Positions 32,215 through 44,446 are shown, counted from the first letter of the stretch. The stretch: DNA of 64,000 nt from Chrysopilus asiliformis (GCA_964034945.1 OZ035960.1:28755487-28819486), one strand, 5' to 3'. The notes: generated by a model from the letters alone, not told the origin. Numbers and translations are program-made.

Positions 32215-32499
32215 CCCGTTCGGTACATGTTTTTTTCTATGGGGGCTAAAAATACTCTCTATACAAATTAATGATGTTTAAGCTATAAGTATTCATTTAA
32301 AACAAACAAAAATAAAAAAAATTTATTTTTTACAAATACGTCCACTGTAGTCCAGCTTATTATACACAAAAAATCAAAATTGGGTCACAAATGCACTTAA
32401 AGGTGCACTGAATGAGAATAGAGTGTTGAAAATAAATAAATAATAAGTCAATTCAAATTTTTAACTGCGTTGCCATATGGCATCAAAATACTGAATGGG
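32215..32499. mobile_element. piggyBac-like MITE, 285 bp, TTAA target
   Basis: TTAA at 32211-32214 and 32500-32503. Left end CCCGTTCGGTA; right end inverted CCCATTCAGTA. Its right TTAA is also the left TTAA of the next element. Interior non-coding. Confidence 0.7.
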
Positions 32500-32675
32500 T
32501 TAACACGTTGAGCGCCACAGAGACCGCGTGCTTACGAGCGGATATTCCTTGGTTGACATTCTGGGACCAACATTTTTTTTTATTTATTTTTATGGATTTA
32601 TTGCAAGTACTACCTATTCCAAGTAAAATAGATTCACATCCTGGGAGCAAACTTAATATTTCTCAAAGCTAAATA

Positions 32676-33968
32676 ACACATGGATCAATAAGTCCCGAGA
32701 CTAACCCAGAGATGACGCTCGTAGTAAACCAGTAACCACGTCTTTCTAGAGTACTAACCTTTGCTTGAAACGTGTCAAAATTTTAAGTCGATCGGACCAG
32801 AAACAGCTGAGTTATCGAGGTTGGAGTAAAGTCGTTTTGTAGTTTGTTTAAAAAATGGAAAAAACCGAGTTTCGTGTTCTGATAAAACATTGTTTTTTAA
32901 TGGGTAAAAACACCGTGCAAGCGAAACAATGGATTGAAAAATGTTACCCGGACTCTTGTCCATCAAAAGCAACGATTTGTCGGTGGTTTGCCGAGTTTAA
33001 ACGTGGTCGTACCGACACAAATGACGCGGAACGCTCGGGTAGACCTGTGGAAGCCGTTACACCGGAAAATGTGAGTGAAGTGACAAAAATTATAATGAAA
33101 GATCGTAAAGTGAAGCTCCGTGAGATTGCTGAGATAACACAGATATCATATGGAAGTGCATTTACTATCCTTCATGAAAAATTGAGCATGAAAAAGGTTT
33201 TTTCCAAGTGGGTGCCGCGATTGTTTTCGATGGAACAAAAACAGCAACGAGTCGATGATTCAGAAAGCTGTTTATCGCTATTTACTCGCAATAAAAAAGA
33301 TTTCTTGCGTCGTTACGTGTCCATGGACGAAACATGGATACATCACTACACTCCAGAGTCGAAGCGGCAGTCATCTGAGTGGCGCACAGCTGGCGAAAGC
33401 CGTCCGAAGCGTCCGAAAACGCAGCAGTCAGCTGGCAAAGTCATGGCGTCAGTTTTTTGGGATACGCATGGCGTGATTTTCATTGACTACCTCGAAAAAG
33501 GTAAATCGATCAACAGTGATTATTATATTGACTTGCTGGTGCGTTTGAAGGAGGAAATCGCAAAAAAACGACCGCACATGCAGAGAAAAAAAATCCTTTT
33601 TCACCAAGACAATGCACCCTGCCACAAGTCGATGAAAACAATGGCAAAATTGAACGAATTGGGCTTTCATCTGCTTCCCCACCCCCCATACTCGCCAGAT
33701 TTAGCCCCCAGTGACTACTGGCTCTTTGCTGATCTTAAAAAAATGCTCCAGGGAAAAAGATTTGGCTCAAATGAGGAGGTCATCGCTGAAACTGAAGCTT
33801 ATTTTGAAGCGAAAGATAATTTTTTTTATAAACATGGTATTGAAAAATTGGAAAAGCGTTGGAACGATTGTATCACCCTAAAAGGTGATTATATTGATGA
33901 ATAAAAAAAAATTTGGCAAAAAAAATGTTGTTTTCATTGTTAGTCTCGGGACTTATTGATCCATGTGT
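32676..33968 (+). mobile_element. Full-length mariner, 1293 bp
   Basis: TA at 32674-32675 and 33969-33970 flanks perfect 30-bp terminal inverted repeats (ACACATGGATCAATAAGTCC...). It carries one uninterrupted transposase gene. Size, TA target and TIR length are those of complete mariners, and the identical TIRs suggest recent activity. It is nested in the TTAA element at 32504-34136. Confidence 0.93.
32855..33904 (+). CDS. Mariner transposase, DD34D, irritans-like
   Basis: The frame has 349 codons, normal length for mariner. The N-terminal ~120 residues form the helix-turn-helix DNA-binding region; 'KWVPRLF' matches the linker WVPHEL-type motif. The catalytic triad is D in 'SMDETWIHHY', D in 'HQDNAPCH' and D in 'LAPSDYWLF' with 34 residues between the last two. 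'YSPDLAPSDYWLF' is the family signature. Wording of the N-terminus ('EFRVLIKHCFL') is closest to the irritans subfamily as I know it. No stop or frameshift, so it may be active. It would cut and paste the element at TA sites in the nucleus. Confidence 0.95.
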   Translation: MEKTEFRVLIKHCFLMGKNTVQAKQWIEKCYPDSCPSKATICRWFAEFKRGRTDTNDAERSGRPVEAVTPENVSEVTKIIMKDRKVKLREIAEITQISYGSAFTILHEKLSMKKVFSKWVPRLFSMEQKQQRVDDSESCLSLFTRNKKDFLRRYVSMDETWIHHYTPESKRQSSEWRTAGESRPKRPKTQQSAGKVMASVFWDTHGVIFIDYLEKGKSINSDYYIDLLVRLKEEIAKKRPHMQRKKILFHQDNAPCHKSMKTMAKLNELGFHLLPHPPYSPDLAPSDYWLFADLKKMLQGKRFGSNEEVIAETEAYFEAKDNFFYKHGIEKLEKRWNDCITLKGDYIDE

Positions 33969-34138
33969 TATATGTATGTAAAAGGTTCCCACTGGTGGTC
34001 ACGAAATTAAAATGTAATGTGACCACGGGTGGTCACGTTGTCCCACCATCGACATCCAAAAATGACCACCGGTGGTCACTTGGTCCTCTGTTGGGAAATT
34101 AAAATGTTAACCAGTGGGCACGTGGCGCTCAACGTGTT

Positions 34139-34302
34139 AAAAAAATGCACTAAAAAGGAAAAAAAAATTCTCGGGCAATGTGTATCACAAATAAAAGCGT
34201 GATCAATATTTTTATTTATTTTATTTTTTATGTTTTTATCTCGCTTTTATTTCTGATACACAGCGCAAAAACAATGTGTTTTCCTTCTTAGTACATTTTT
34301 TA
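34139..34302. repeat. Long imperfect hairpin repeat
   Basis: 'aaaaatgcactaaaaaggaa' at the left is mirrored by 'ttccttcttagtacattttt' at the right, and 'aaataaaagcgtgat' by 'atctcgcttttattt'. It has ~80-bp imperfect arms around 34210 and abuts the TTAA element. A related half-copy lies at about 24495-24600 inside the gypsy leader insertion. Confidence 0.6.
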
Positions 34303-34379
34303 TACAAGTTTTTTTTTTCATTCTTTTTTATTTTATCTTTTTCAGTGATTTTGTATTTGATTAGTATGACTAAAAATCC

Positions 34380-34945
34380 AAAATGAAAAAGATGATCACA
34401 TTGTCTTAACAAGACCTTCCGTCAGCCTTACAGACTTCTTAATGCCAGAATCGAATTCAGTGACCCCAAAAACACCAAGTTGAATTTTTTTTCCGGAAAA
34501 TTTTAAAAAGGATAATCACGTTGTCCGTACAGTACCTTCCGTTAACCTTGCAGATTTCTTTATATCAGAATCGGAACCAGCGACCCCAAAAACCCCCGAA
34601 ATTGATTTTTCCCAGAAAACTTCAGGAAAAGAATAGTCACGTTATCCTTACAAGACCTTTCGTTATCCTTACAGGTTTCTTAACATCAAAATTGGACTCA
34701 GCGACCCTTAAAACCCCCAAAATAGATTGTATTCAGGAAAATATGCGGAAAAGGATAATCGCGATATCCTTACACAACCTTTTCTAATCCTGGCAAGAAC
34801 GAAGGAGAGAAAATATTGTATTGTAATGTGTGCGAAATTTCAAGTCAATCGGATGAGTGGAAGTGGGTCAAAATTAGTTTTCCAAAATTTGACCCCGACA
34901 GACAAACAAACAGCTACGATGGCAAGTTAAATAAAAGCTTTTAAA
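34380..34945 (+). repeat. Dispersed repeat family B, copy 2
   Basis: Three ~120-bp units ('ttcttaatgccagaatc' at about 34436, then about 34557 and 34677). A tail follows: 'aatttcaagtcaatcgga', 'gacagacaaacaaacag' and 'aataaaagctttta'. Confidence 0.6.
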
Positions 34946-35845
34946 AATAGATAGGTAACAAAACTACAAATAGAAATAATGAGAGAAATATCTACTATAC
35001 ATCATTGATTTACTCCTATAAATATATTCACTACTAGCTTGCACGCCCGTCTTTACAGCGCAGCGTTAAAACTTTTTCCATAAGCACAAAAAAAACCAAG
35101 AAATAACTTAAAAACTATAGGAAAAAAAACTTTTTCCCTTCACGACTTCCATATTTTTCGCTTTGAATTTTAAAATTTCTACATCCGATTCGTAAGCGGC
35201 GACTCCGAACACCCTCTAGTGACAGTTTTTCCGAGGCAAAATGGAAAAAATGATAGAAGTGCGACACAGGGAGGGGGAAATTTACTCCTAAAGTCAAATA
35301 TATTGCATATGGTGTACTAAAAAACACTCGCCAACATTAGTTGCATTTTTTTAATGTTTCAGAACACTAAACATTAAAAAAACGATCCAGAATAAGTCGG
35401 AAATTTCATCGAGTTCAATCGCAGCTAACTTCACGTTGGTAGCATCACTAGGCTGTTACTGTTATAATTTCTTGCTATACTCACGATTTGCTACCTCCCA
35501 TATTTAAAATTATTTAACTGTCTAATAGAACCAACGAACCACCAACACAAAATCCTCAATTGAGAATAAAATGTCAGATTTATTATGTTGAAGTTAGCAG
35601 CATTTCATTACCGTACATTACCGTATAAAATTTCCCTTCGTTCCAAACGCTGTCCGAGATGAAAAGGTGGTGCAGGATTTTGTATGGAAAGCTTGTTCTG
35701 AACTGTTTCAGAACATTACAAAACGCAACTATTGAATCGTTAAAGAAGGAACCTAACAAGTTTCCAATATATTGAGCGCGTATCTTTCAGCCCTTTTAAG
35801 GGGTAGCTCACGAAAAATGTTCGGGAACGCTTCTCTATAATATTT
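34946..35845. other. Mostly unassigned; family E scrap near 35140-35260
   Basis: Apart from 'acatccgattcgtaagcggc' (family E-like unit) and an RTE/SINE-like phrase 'ctagcttgcacgcccgtctt' near 35036, nothing recognised. Confidence 0.4.
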
Positions 35846-36870
35846 GAAAAAAAAAATCAGCTGTGATCAACACAAAACTTTCCTCTTAAATATTTAGTTT
35901 CGGGAGAAATGTGTATAACAATTTTTTTTCAAATATCTTGAGAACCGTTAGAGATGCAGAAAAACAGTTAAAGCAGAAAATGTAGAATATTTTTTTAAGA
36001 AAATTGTATTTTTTCAAAAAAATTGTATGGGAGGTACTAGTTATAGCTGGTCGTTACTTTTCCAAATAGAAAACCAAAAAAATAGTTTATAGAAAACTAA
36101 GATCTTTATAAAACTTATTCACAAAAAATTTCAAGCTCCTAGTTCAACACGTTCTCAAATTATTTAAGACACGTAAAATGGACATACCGACAGGCAGACC
36201 GACAGACAGACCGACAGACAGACCGACGGACAGTCCGTCAGACAGACCGACAGACAGACCAACTGATAAAGCGACACACAGGCGGACCAACAAATAGACA
36301 GACAGACGGACCAACAAAAAGACCGACAGACAGATACACGGACCGGACATCCTCATAATTTTGCTTGAAACGAATTTCGTACTGATCAGAAAGTTTCTAG
36401 CTGCACTCAGAAAAATGTCCAGGTCAACTTTTTGTCAGGTTAACTCTGACCTTACAGAGGTGTCTGTAAGCCAGCTAGCGGTCAGAGTTAACCTATCTAA
36501 GGTCAACTCGCGCAGCTCCCAATGCCCTACTTCACCTGCTGGTGGCTTAATTTCAGAATTTCTCCGACCACAGGTCAACTCAGTTTTACTTGCCCACATG
36601 CAGGCGAACGCGCGCCTGCCCGAGGCCAATTACGCCGTATGTAGGTCGTCGAGTTAGCCTCAATTTTTCTGAGTGTGCCCTTGTCCTCGAGTCGGTATCC
36701 GTCATGAATACAATACTTTCCTTCTGTAGCAGGCAGACGTAGATATCTATTACATGACATTAGATCCCCAAAATAAAACCAGAGCAGCTCCTTACGCCCT
36801 ACTTTACTTGTATCAGGTTTAATTTTTGAATTTTTCCCGCCACTATAGAAGAGGAAAGTAAAAAAAGATA
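35846..36870 (+). repeat. Dispersed repeat family C, copy 1, with a nested MITE
   Basis: Shares 'gatcaacacaaaactttcct', 'tatcttgagaaccgttagag', 'aaaaaatttcaagctc', a (GACAGACC)n block (about 36191-36260) and 'tcctcataattttgct' with copies at 56495 and 62540. It ends at a palindrome built from 'ctttccttct' and 'agaagaggaaag'. Interrupted by the MITE at 36404-36675 and by a 120-bp block at about 36726-36845. Confidence 0.6.
36404..36675 (+). mobile_element. 272-bp MITE with CACTCAGAAAAAT ends, copy A
   Basis: Ends CACTCAGAAAAAT and ATTTTTCTGAGTG. Comparison with intact family C copies ('tatctgcccc') shows a 2-bp target duplication, TG. Internal 'ggttaactctgacc' and 'ggtcagagttaacc' are inverted. 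Near-identical to 39363-39634, which lies in opposite orientation and has the same length. Confidence 0.8.
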
Positions 36871-39362
36871 TAACCTAATCATATTATAGGGAACAGAAAT
36901 GTATTTATACAAAACAAAAACAAAAAAGATTTATGCTTAATTTTAAACCGGTTTATTTTAAAAATAAAGAAATCAATCAAACTTCCCTCTTTGACGGGCG
37001 ACGAAGCTCAAAAGGCATTATGGGTTAAAAATCACTGTAAAATATTAGTCAGATTTGTTTCTTTTTTCATTGAGTTTGCTTTCCTTTTGAAAACATGAAG
37101 AAAATGTTTTTAAAGTTGGAATTTATGACAAAAGTTTCATAATGTCCTTTAACTACATTGTTCCCCACCGCAAATATTAAAATATTTTCCTTTTCCCTTG
37201 GGGATATAAGCTTTCCTCTCTAGGCAACATGCATCAAGCATTCAAAGTAGAAACTTTAAAAAAAACATTATTTTCTTCTGCCGGTTATTCTCGGCGTTCT
37301 TTTACCCCACTTTCCCATTATCCGTCTCATCCGTCGTACGACGCTTTGCGTTCTCTGCATGTAATTTCTAAAACTTGCTGGCAAAAGCTTGTGACTTCCT
37401 CCAAAGACTTATGATGTTGCCTTTAAAAAGCAGCAAAATTGTGTAGAATTACCAGCATATCCTTATGTTTACGCTTCAAATATAGTGAAGATCAAACCAG
37501 AATATATGTGATGTAATATAGAACCTAGAGATACTTACTTGTAGTTTGTATACGTAGAATAACAACTACATAGGCGGCAACTACACCATCTATCACTCTA
37601 ATGTCAGTGAAACACCACCAACCAGCTAAAATAAAGCGAGTGAACAGCAACAACTTGACAAACAATGGGACTTCCTGGAGGCGTTTTATAAGAAAAAAAA
37701 TGACGCTAGGTGAACTAAAGCCATAAAAAGGACGATATCCTGATGTTTAGCTACATCAATGGCACAAAAAAGTAAATTCGCGTTTAGATCTTCTTAAAGA
37801 TTTAGGAAGACTTCTTAAACAGACGCGTCCTTATTTCACATCCGCATACAAATCAAATCACACACGTACACACAAGTAGCCCTTAAAATCTTACACCCAG
37901 TAATAAACCTCTCCAGCTATCCATCCGTAATATACGTAATATAGACAGAAATTCTCATATATTTTGAAATAAATATATCTACTTGTATACAGAATTTCAG
38001 TACAAATAGAAACCAAAAGTTTCAAATGCATAGCATCCGCAAATTGAACAATAGTGAAGAAGAAGAGACACACACACAAACATTGACTTGTATCTATTGA
38101 TACACATGGAAACCTTTTGCTTGCTGCCAAGATAAAATAAATTATTCTTACGCGCTGTTTACCCAAAATACTGAGCCACTTCATCCACTATTACATTTTA
38201 TTTCTTGGCAAATTATATCATTAGATAAGCCAAGATCTTATCCCAATAAAGCAGACAGCGATTTGAATGTATTAAAGTTTTTCAAATGAAAATCGATTTT
38301 TCTCATTTCAAAAGCAACAGAAAATCTAGCCAAATTTTACTCAACAATTAAATTAACACAAAACCGGCTAAGTAGCAAATGAACAAAATTTGAACATTCA
38401 ACCAATTATACAATTTTATTATGGTGAAGTTAAATTATCATCGTTCGTTGAGTGCTTACCATTTTCAGGTACCTATTTATTATTTTAACAAAAAAACTCA
38501 TGAAAGAGAAATCGTGAAATCTTTAAGAATTTTATTAAATCCGGAATTAAAGGAACGCCACTCAGAGCTAGAATGAAAATGTTAAATGGAAATTTTGTAA
38601 GTTTTTGAAAGGAATTGGTTGACACTTAAACAGATGTGTTTCTGTGTGAGTGAATTTGGATTTAGGGTATGATAAAAAATTGTTTTACAACACTTTTGTT
38701 TTGAACTTCTTTTTTTTTTTGTCAAATGAACTTCTGTTTTAATATTCATAAACTCCTCTTTTAACCTTTGATTCTTTAGAATGCGGACATTTTTTGAAAA
38801 TTCCGATTGCGTTGAATTTTTGTATTACCACTCCAATTGCAATGTGATGTATGGAAAAGTTATGCAAAACTAAATAACATTTTAAATACTTTTTTCTCTT
38901 AAATTTGATCGTAAAAGAAATCAGGAAAAAAATATCTCGTTTAAAGCCAGGCGCGAATTCTAGAATTGTGATGAAGTGGCAATTGAAGTTTTCACCAGAC
39001 ATCAAAACCAGTATAGCAGAACACATCAAAAATTACTACCAGTTACTTACTAGTGTAAGCAAATTAAGTCAAAACCCCCAACTGAATGGAAAAACTGCCA
39101 CCCTGACAACACTAGAGGTTGTGAGGTTATGGTAGCCCGTCGCTGTGGTTGAGGGGTAGCTGAAGCGTCAGTAAGTGTGTGACATTGCTCACAAACGGAA
39201 GTGGATCTGACCCTAGGCTTTAGGAATCGTCCAACAATTGGCGCAGCGGCGGGTTTCACCAAAGTAATAGGCAGTTCTACAGATTGGTATTTTTCATAAA
39301 TTAAAAAGAAGAAAACAAATTGTGTTACACTAGGGGTATTCATGGGGACGCAGAAATGCCTA
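36871..39362. other. No recognised feature
   Basis: About 2.5 kb. Open frames at 37229-37414, 37891-38184 and 38739-39029 carry no motif I recognise. 39120-39360 has higher G+C but no identifiable product. Confidence 0.4.
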
Positions 39363-39634
39363 CACTCAGAAAAATGGAGGCTAACTCGACGACCTACATA
39401 CGGCGTAATTAGCCTCGGGCAGGCGCGCGTTCGCCTGCATGTGGGCAAGTAAAACTGAGTTGACCTGTGGTCGGAGAAATTCTGAAATTAAGCCACCAGC
39501 AGGTGAAGTAGGGCATTGGGAACTGCACGAGTTGACCTTACATAGGTTAACTCTGACCGCTAGCTGGCTTACAGAAACCTCTGTAAGGTCAGAGTTAACC
39601 TGACAAAAAGTTGACCTGGACATTTTTCTGAGTG
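39363..39634 (-). mobile_element. 272-bp MITE with CACTCAGAAAAAT ends, copy B
   Basis: Exact same length as copy A and inverted relative to it. Flanked by TA on both sides (39361-39362 and 39635-39636). TA target plus short TIR suggests a Tc1/mariner-type MITE. Confidence 0.82.
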
Positions 39635-39703
39635 TAGTTAACCGCGGAAACTGCGCAAATTTATCAATTCGTAACAGTCAAAAATGTATGGAAAATCTTT
39701 TGC

Positions 39704-39959
39704 GCACTCAGAAAAATAATAAAGCAGATCTAAGTCAACTTTTTGACAAGTCAACTCTGGCCTGTAGCAGGCAGACGGAGGTATCCATTACATGACATTA
39801 CATCCTCGAAATAAAACCAGAGCAGCTCCTTACGCCCTACTTTACTTGCATCAGGTTTAATTTTTGAATTTTTCCCTCCACAATTTGACGCATTTCTACT
39901 TTTCCTAACGCAGGTGAACGCGCAGGAAGTCGACGACTGTTACTCAATTTTTTTGAGAG
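39704..39959. repeat. Diverged relative of the CACTCAGAAAAAT MITE
   Basis: It starts CACTCAGAAAAAT but ends in the degraded 'tcaatttttttgagag'. Its middle ('gcagctccttacgccctact') also occurs at about 36780-36800, inside family C. Confidence 0.55.
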
Positions 39960-40548
39960 CGCGACCGTCGCACAGTATCGAATTTGGTCGACATTTTAGC
40001 CAAAATTAGGGTTTTCATGAAAATTCGGTTAAAGACAAATAAATTTCCTACAAAAAACTTTCATAATTAATTTGCGTCGAATTTCTTTTCTTAAGTAATT
40101 GAGGTCTAAAAGAAAAAGTAATAGCACAATTTCAAATTTGCAATGTCTTAAATCAAAAAAATAAACTTTTTTTTGCTTTTATTCTGAAAACCTAATATTT
40201 TTTCTATATTTCCGCGAAATTTGAAGAATTTATCCCCACCAGAACTCGAGTTTCATAATTTTGACCACTTTCACAGCAAAAGTTGACACTGTGCGTCATA
40301 ACTTTACGTGACATGAAATTCAGCTACAATAATAAAAACATATTTTGTTCCATTCGTTCCCATATTTAAATTGATTTGAATTTTTCATTGAGTCTCGGCA
40401 TTTTCAACTTACAATTTTGTGACTGCCTGCTGTAGAGCAGTTGACCGATTTGCACCAATTATTTAAAGATTGTGTTCATGAAACACTCCGACTGAAATTA
40501 CGCCACGGGGGATTTTATCTAGTTACATGAACACCATTACTATTTCGT
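39960..40548. other. No recognised feature
   Basis: AT-rich spacer up to the truncated mariner. Nothing seen. Confidence 0.45.
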
Positions 40549-41203
40549 TTCGTGACCGTCGACGAAACATGGATCTACTGGTACACACCAGAGACTAAGG
40601 AACAGTCGAAACAGTGGACTTTACGCGGCGAACGTGCTCCGAAGAAGGCAAAGACTGTCCTATCTGCCGGAAAGGTGATGACCACCGTTTTCTGGGATTC
40701 ACAAGGTGTGATCTACATCGACTACCTGGAGAAGGGCAAAACGATCACAGGGCTCTACTATACCGAATTATTGGGCCGATTCGACGCCGATTTGCAGAAA
40801 AAACGGCCCCATTTGGCGAAGAAAAAAGTGCTCTTCCACCATGACAACGCACCGGCTCACACCTCCGCCGTCGCCACGGCCAAATTGGTCGAATTGGGCT
40901 ACGAACTGCTGCCCCATCCACCGTATTCTCCAGATTTGGCCCCGTGCGACTTCTTTTTGTTTCCAAACTTGAAAAAGTCACTCACCGGGCAGAAATTTGA
41001 GTCGAATGAGGAGGTCATCGCCACTACGGAGACCTACTTTGCAGACCTCGAGAAAACGTATTTTTCAGACGGGTTAAAGAAGTTGGAGCATCGCTGGGTC
41101 AAGTGTATCGAGCTAAAAGGAGACTATGTTGAGAAATAAATGGTCACTTTTCCAAAATTTTCGTTTTTTTTTTGTAGGCTAAGTACTTATTGGACTGCCC
41201 TCG
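40549..41203 (+). mobile_element. 5'-truncated mariner
   Basis: Keeps the C-terminal half of the transposase and a 3' terminus that reads, inverted, CGAGGGCAGTCCAATAAGTA, followed by TA. No matching left terminus exists upstream. It is a different mariner lineage from the intact copy at 32676. Confidence 0.85.
40552..41139 (+). pseudogene. Mariner transposase, C-terminal half only
   Basis: An open frame of 195 codons starts in the catalytic core ('TVDETWIYWYTPE'). It retains D in 'DETW', D in 'HHDNAPAH' and D in 'LAPCDFFLF' (34 residues between the last two). The whole DNA-binding N-terminus is gone, so it cannot work alone. The remaining frame has no stops, so truncation is not very old. 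Confidence 0.9.
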
Positions 41204-41269
41204 TATATATTTAATTTAATGGAACTCTTTCATACATTAAAATGCAATCAGAACATTATTATACTCTAT

Positions 41270-41960
41270 ATGATAAACATATAAGAGGATATTAGAGTCA
41301 GTATACCGTTTGTAACGCATCGAACCAATCGTCGGACACAGAAATGAACTACACCAGGGTGTCTGTCTTTCTTTCGAAAGGATTGAACTAGAGATTTGAT
41401 TTTTTTTAGTTGTGTTTCCCGTAAATAGCAAGGCTGAGTTCTTGAAGGGGCAAAATTCGACAGTTCTTTTCCTTCTCCTTGAGACAAACGAAACAGTTTT
41501 TTGCAATTTTCTCGAAAACGGTGAGTAATTTTGAAAAATTTAGAGAGGTGAAATGTGTTTGGAATAGGATTTTACATAACTTTTCCATACATCGCAATCC
41601 AATCTGATTTCAACGCTTCTCCCCTCTCCCATACAAATGGAATACTTTTTTCCTGTTTTCTAGAAAACTGTGCATCGTGTCGCAAAATTCATAAAAATAA
41701 AATGTGTTTAGAATATAATTTTACATAACTTATCTATACATCAAAATCCAGTTGAATCACTTCTCCTCCCCTCCCCATAGAAATTGTATGTTTTTTTTTA
41801 TTTTCTCGAAAACGGAGAGTAGTATTGAAAAATGTAAAATCTGTTTAGAATATAATTTTACATAACTGTTCCATACATCAAAATCCAATAAGTCCACTCC
41901 TTCTCCCCTCTTCTATATAAACAGATTTTTTTTAAATAAACATTTTGTCAGTCGATTTTT
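41270..41960 (+). mobile_element. Helentron-like copy 5 with ~147-bp internal tandem repeat
   Basis: 'accgtttgtaacgcatcgaa', 'gaactacaccagggtgt' and 'cgaaaggattgaactagaga' match copy 4. The GTCY block is shrunken. 'gaaaacggtgagtaattt', 'gaaaactgtgcatcgtg' and 'gaaaacggagagtagta' mark three tandem units (about 41514, 41664, 41810). Confidence 0.6.
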
Positions 41961-44446
41961 TTTTTAAATAAACCAAAAGTCTGAATATAAATATTAATTT
42001 TTGTATAGCTGAAACACGACAACTTATTATGTAAAATTACTACTTGAAGAATCTAAAAAAAATATTGATTGGAACACCCATTTTTAATAGCATTTGTTTT
42101 ATCCACATAATAATGGGTACTTCCACATCCTTTGCTAACCCGTTGTTAAACTTATTTGCCACGCAAGAAAAATTCATAAACGGAATGAGTGAACACTTCG
42201 CATAATGGAAAAATCAAATTATGCTGTAAAACATTATGAATATTAGAATATTATGATGAAATGGACTGATATTAAATCACTGACTGAATATAGCTTTAAT
42301 ATTCTTCTGTTTACACGCTACCTAAGAGCTAAAAACATGTTAAATTGGTAGCTTTATCACATATTGATCGTTTCCGAAGCGAACAACAAACATCACTTTA
42401 TTTCATCGAAAATTAAATTCTTAGTAGCCTAAATATTCATTCATGATAAATACAAAAGTTTTATAGAAGTGTACATAATTGTAGCAATTATGCTGCAGTT
42501 TTCATGACAATAAAATCTTATTAAAAACTTTCTATTCTGTTTAAATCGGAAATTTATTGGGATTTTTTTTTGTTTTCATTTAATGTTGATCAAAGTCTTC
42601 GCTACAGAATTGTATCTGTGTCCACAAAATGGATATTAATTCACCGGTTTGTTAATACGGCTCAAAATATCCCAATGAACATTTGTTAAAGTCTTGTTGT
42701 GCAAATTTGATCCTAGATTTACATACATTTCTACCGGTGGTGGTAGAAACATGCTTGGATTTGAAGGTTTTCCATTTCATTTGCAGAGATGTCATTTAAA
42801 TGGCAAATCGTCTAAATATCTCTGAGCAAACGATTTAACAACAAGAAGAAGTCATACGAAAATAGCAAAATGGACACTTGCATTTACGATAAGCTTCAAA
42901 ATACTTGAGATCCTTACCCATATCGTCCTGGACTCTTATTGTATCGAAATATATTCGAAATGTTCGTATATCGACCGAATGGGATGTATGCTGGTGGATG
43001 CTGTATCCCTGGAATTCCCGAATTTTGTTGTCTAAATAAGCCATGGGCCAATTCGAGCCATTGATGGACCTTCGGGACTGGATTTTCTACTAACTGGATT
43101 TGTTTTGGTCATTTGTCTCATTTAAAACAGACCCTAGCCCAATTTCACAGTCAAATGGAAATTGCTGGTCTTTAGGGGAACCCAGGATTATTGCGAACAC
43201 TCTACTAGCCTATCCAACTTATATCCATAGACATATAACACACCTACACAGACCATCTAATGAACCATTCAAATACGCACACATTATTAGATACCTAAAA
43301 ACTCAACTAGAAAGTTAGTCAATATCCCTTCATTTACTATAGGGTTCCATTATACGAAATTCCAATACTCTGAACATTCTACCATTATCAGACATTCAAT
43401 CGATTTGTTGATATTCTCTAAGGCTCTAAAGTTTCTATAGTTTCTATACCAAAATGATAGAAACTCTGATTTCGGCCAATGACCATCTATGCCCTTAGAT
43501 TTAATACAATTTACAATTATTTTAACAGTTAAACTTTCATTCAATTCGTATTATGTCTTATAGAATTTGAACTTTAACACTTACCTAAAGTACCCAAAAT
43601 CAATTCCAATGGCACTTTTAAACTCGCATAATATTCTTGATTTTCTATAAAATTGATTTTTTTATTCGATGTCTTTTGAGATCCAAAATTACTTAAGAAT
43701 TTTATAAAATAGCAGTGCCGTGACAAGATGTAGTGGCGTCCGGCACGAATATGAAAATGACGAATGTAAATTTATTTTTAAATTCAATTTCGTGATCTCA
43801 ATAGTAGAGTTCCTTATTTTTATGATCCGAAACTCATTCGTTACTTGTGGGGTATTAATCATAACTCTTTATTCGGTACTTTTATTCACCCATTCAACTA
43901 ATTCTGTAGAAATTTGCCAGAACTTTATAACTAACATTTTTCAAATTTTCAACAAAGCAATTTAAAAATTTCAAAAAAATATGACTTGATAAAATTTTTA
44001 GTTTGTTCGCTAATTAAAAATTAATTTTAAACTTTAAATTAAACTTGGACATAATCAGCAAAAAAAAATTATGTTATAATTTTTGAAATTTTTAAATCAC
44101 TTCGTTTAAAAAATGTAGTTATCAAGTTTTGGTTTTCCTTAGAATTAGACATTAATTTTCAATACTTCAAAGAAGGCTTGGATGAATTCAGCACAATATC
44201 AAAATTCAGTAAAAAATCTGGATATTTATTTATTTATTGGAAAGAAGCTAAAGTATCTCCTAGACTAATCTATTCTAAAATAACAAAACCAAATAAATAA
44301 ATAAGAAATAATAAAAATAAAAAATGAAATATGAAAAATAAAATAAAACATAAAAATAAGAAAACCTAATATAAAACCTATTACAAATCTAATATTTCTA
44401 AACACCTATCACAAAACATAAAAACATGTAGGGATGTAAGTACAAA
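41961..44446. other. No recognised feature
   Basis: About 2.5 kb of AT-rich sequence. Frames at 42835-43044, 43100-43318 and 43720-43965 show no known domain. 'tttctaccggtggtggtagaaa' (split tttctaccgg / tggtggtagaaa, about 42729) is a small near-palindrome. Confidence 0.4.

Larger units (their letters stand above)
32504..34136. mobile_element. piggyBac-like MITE hosting a mariner
   Basis: TTAA at 32500-32503 and 34137-34140. Ends CACGTTGAGCGCCAC and CGTGGCGCTCAACGTG are perfect inverted repeats over 15 bp. Without the mariner (and its TA duplication) it is about 338 bp. 'accrsyggtggtca' palindromes (as in 'gaccaccggtggtcac') fill its right half. Confidence 0.7.
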
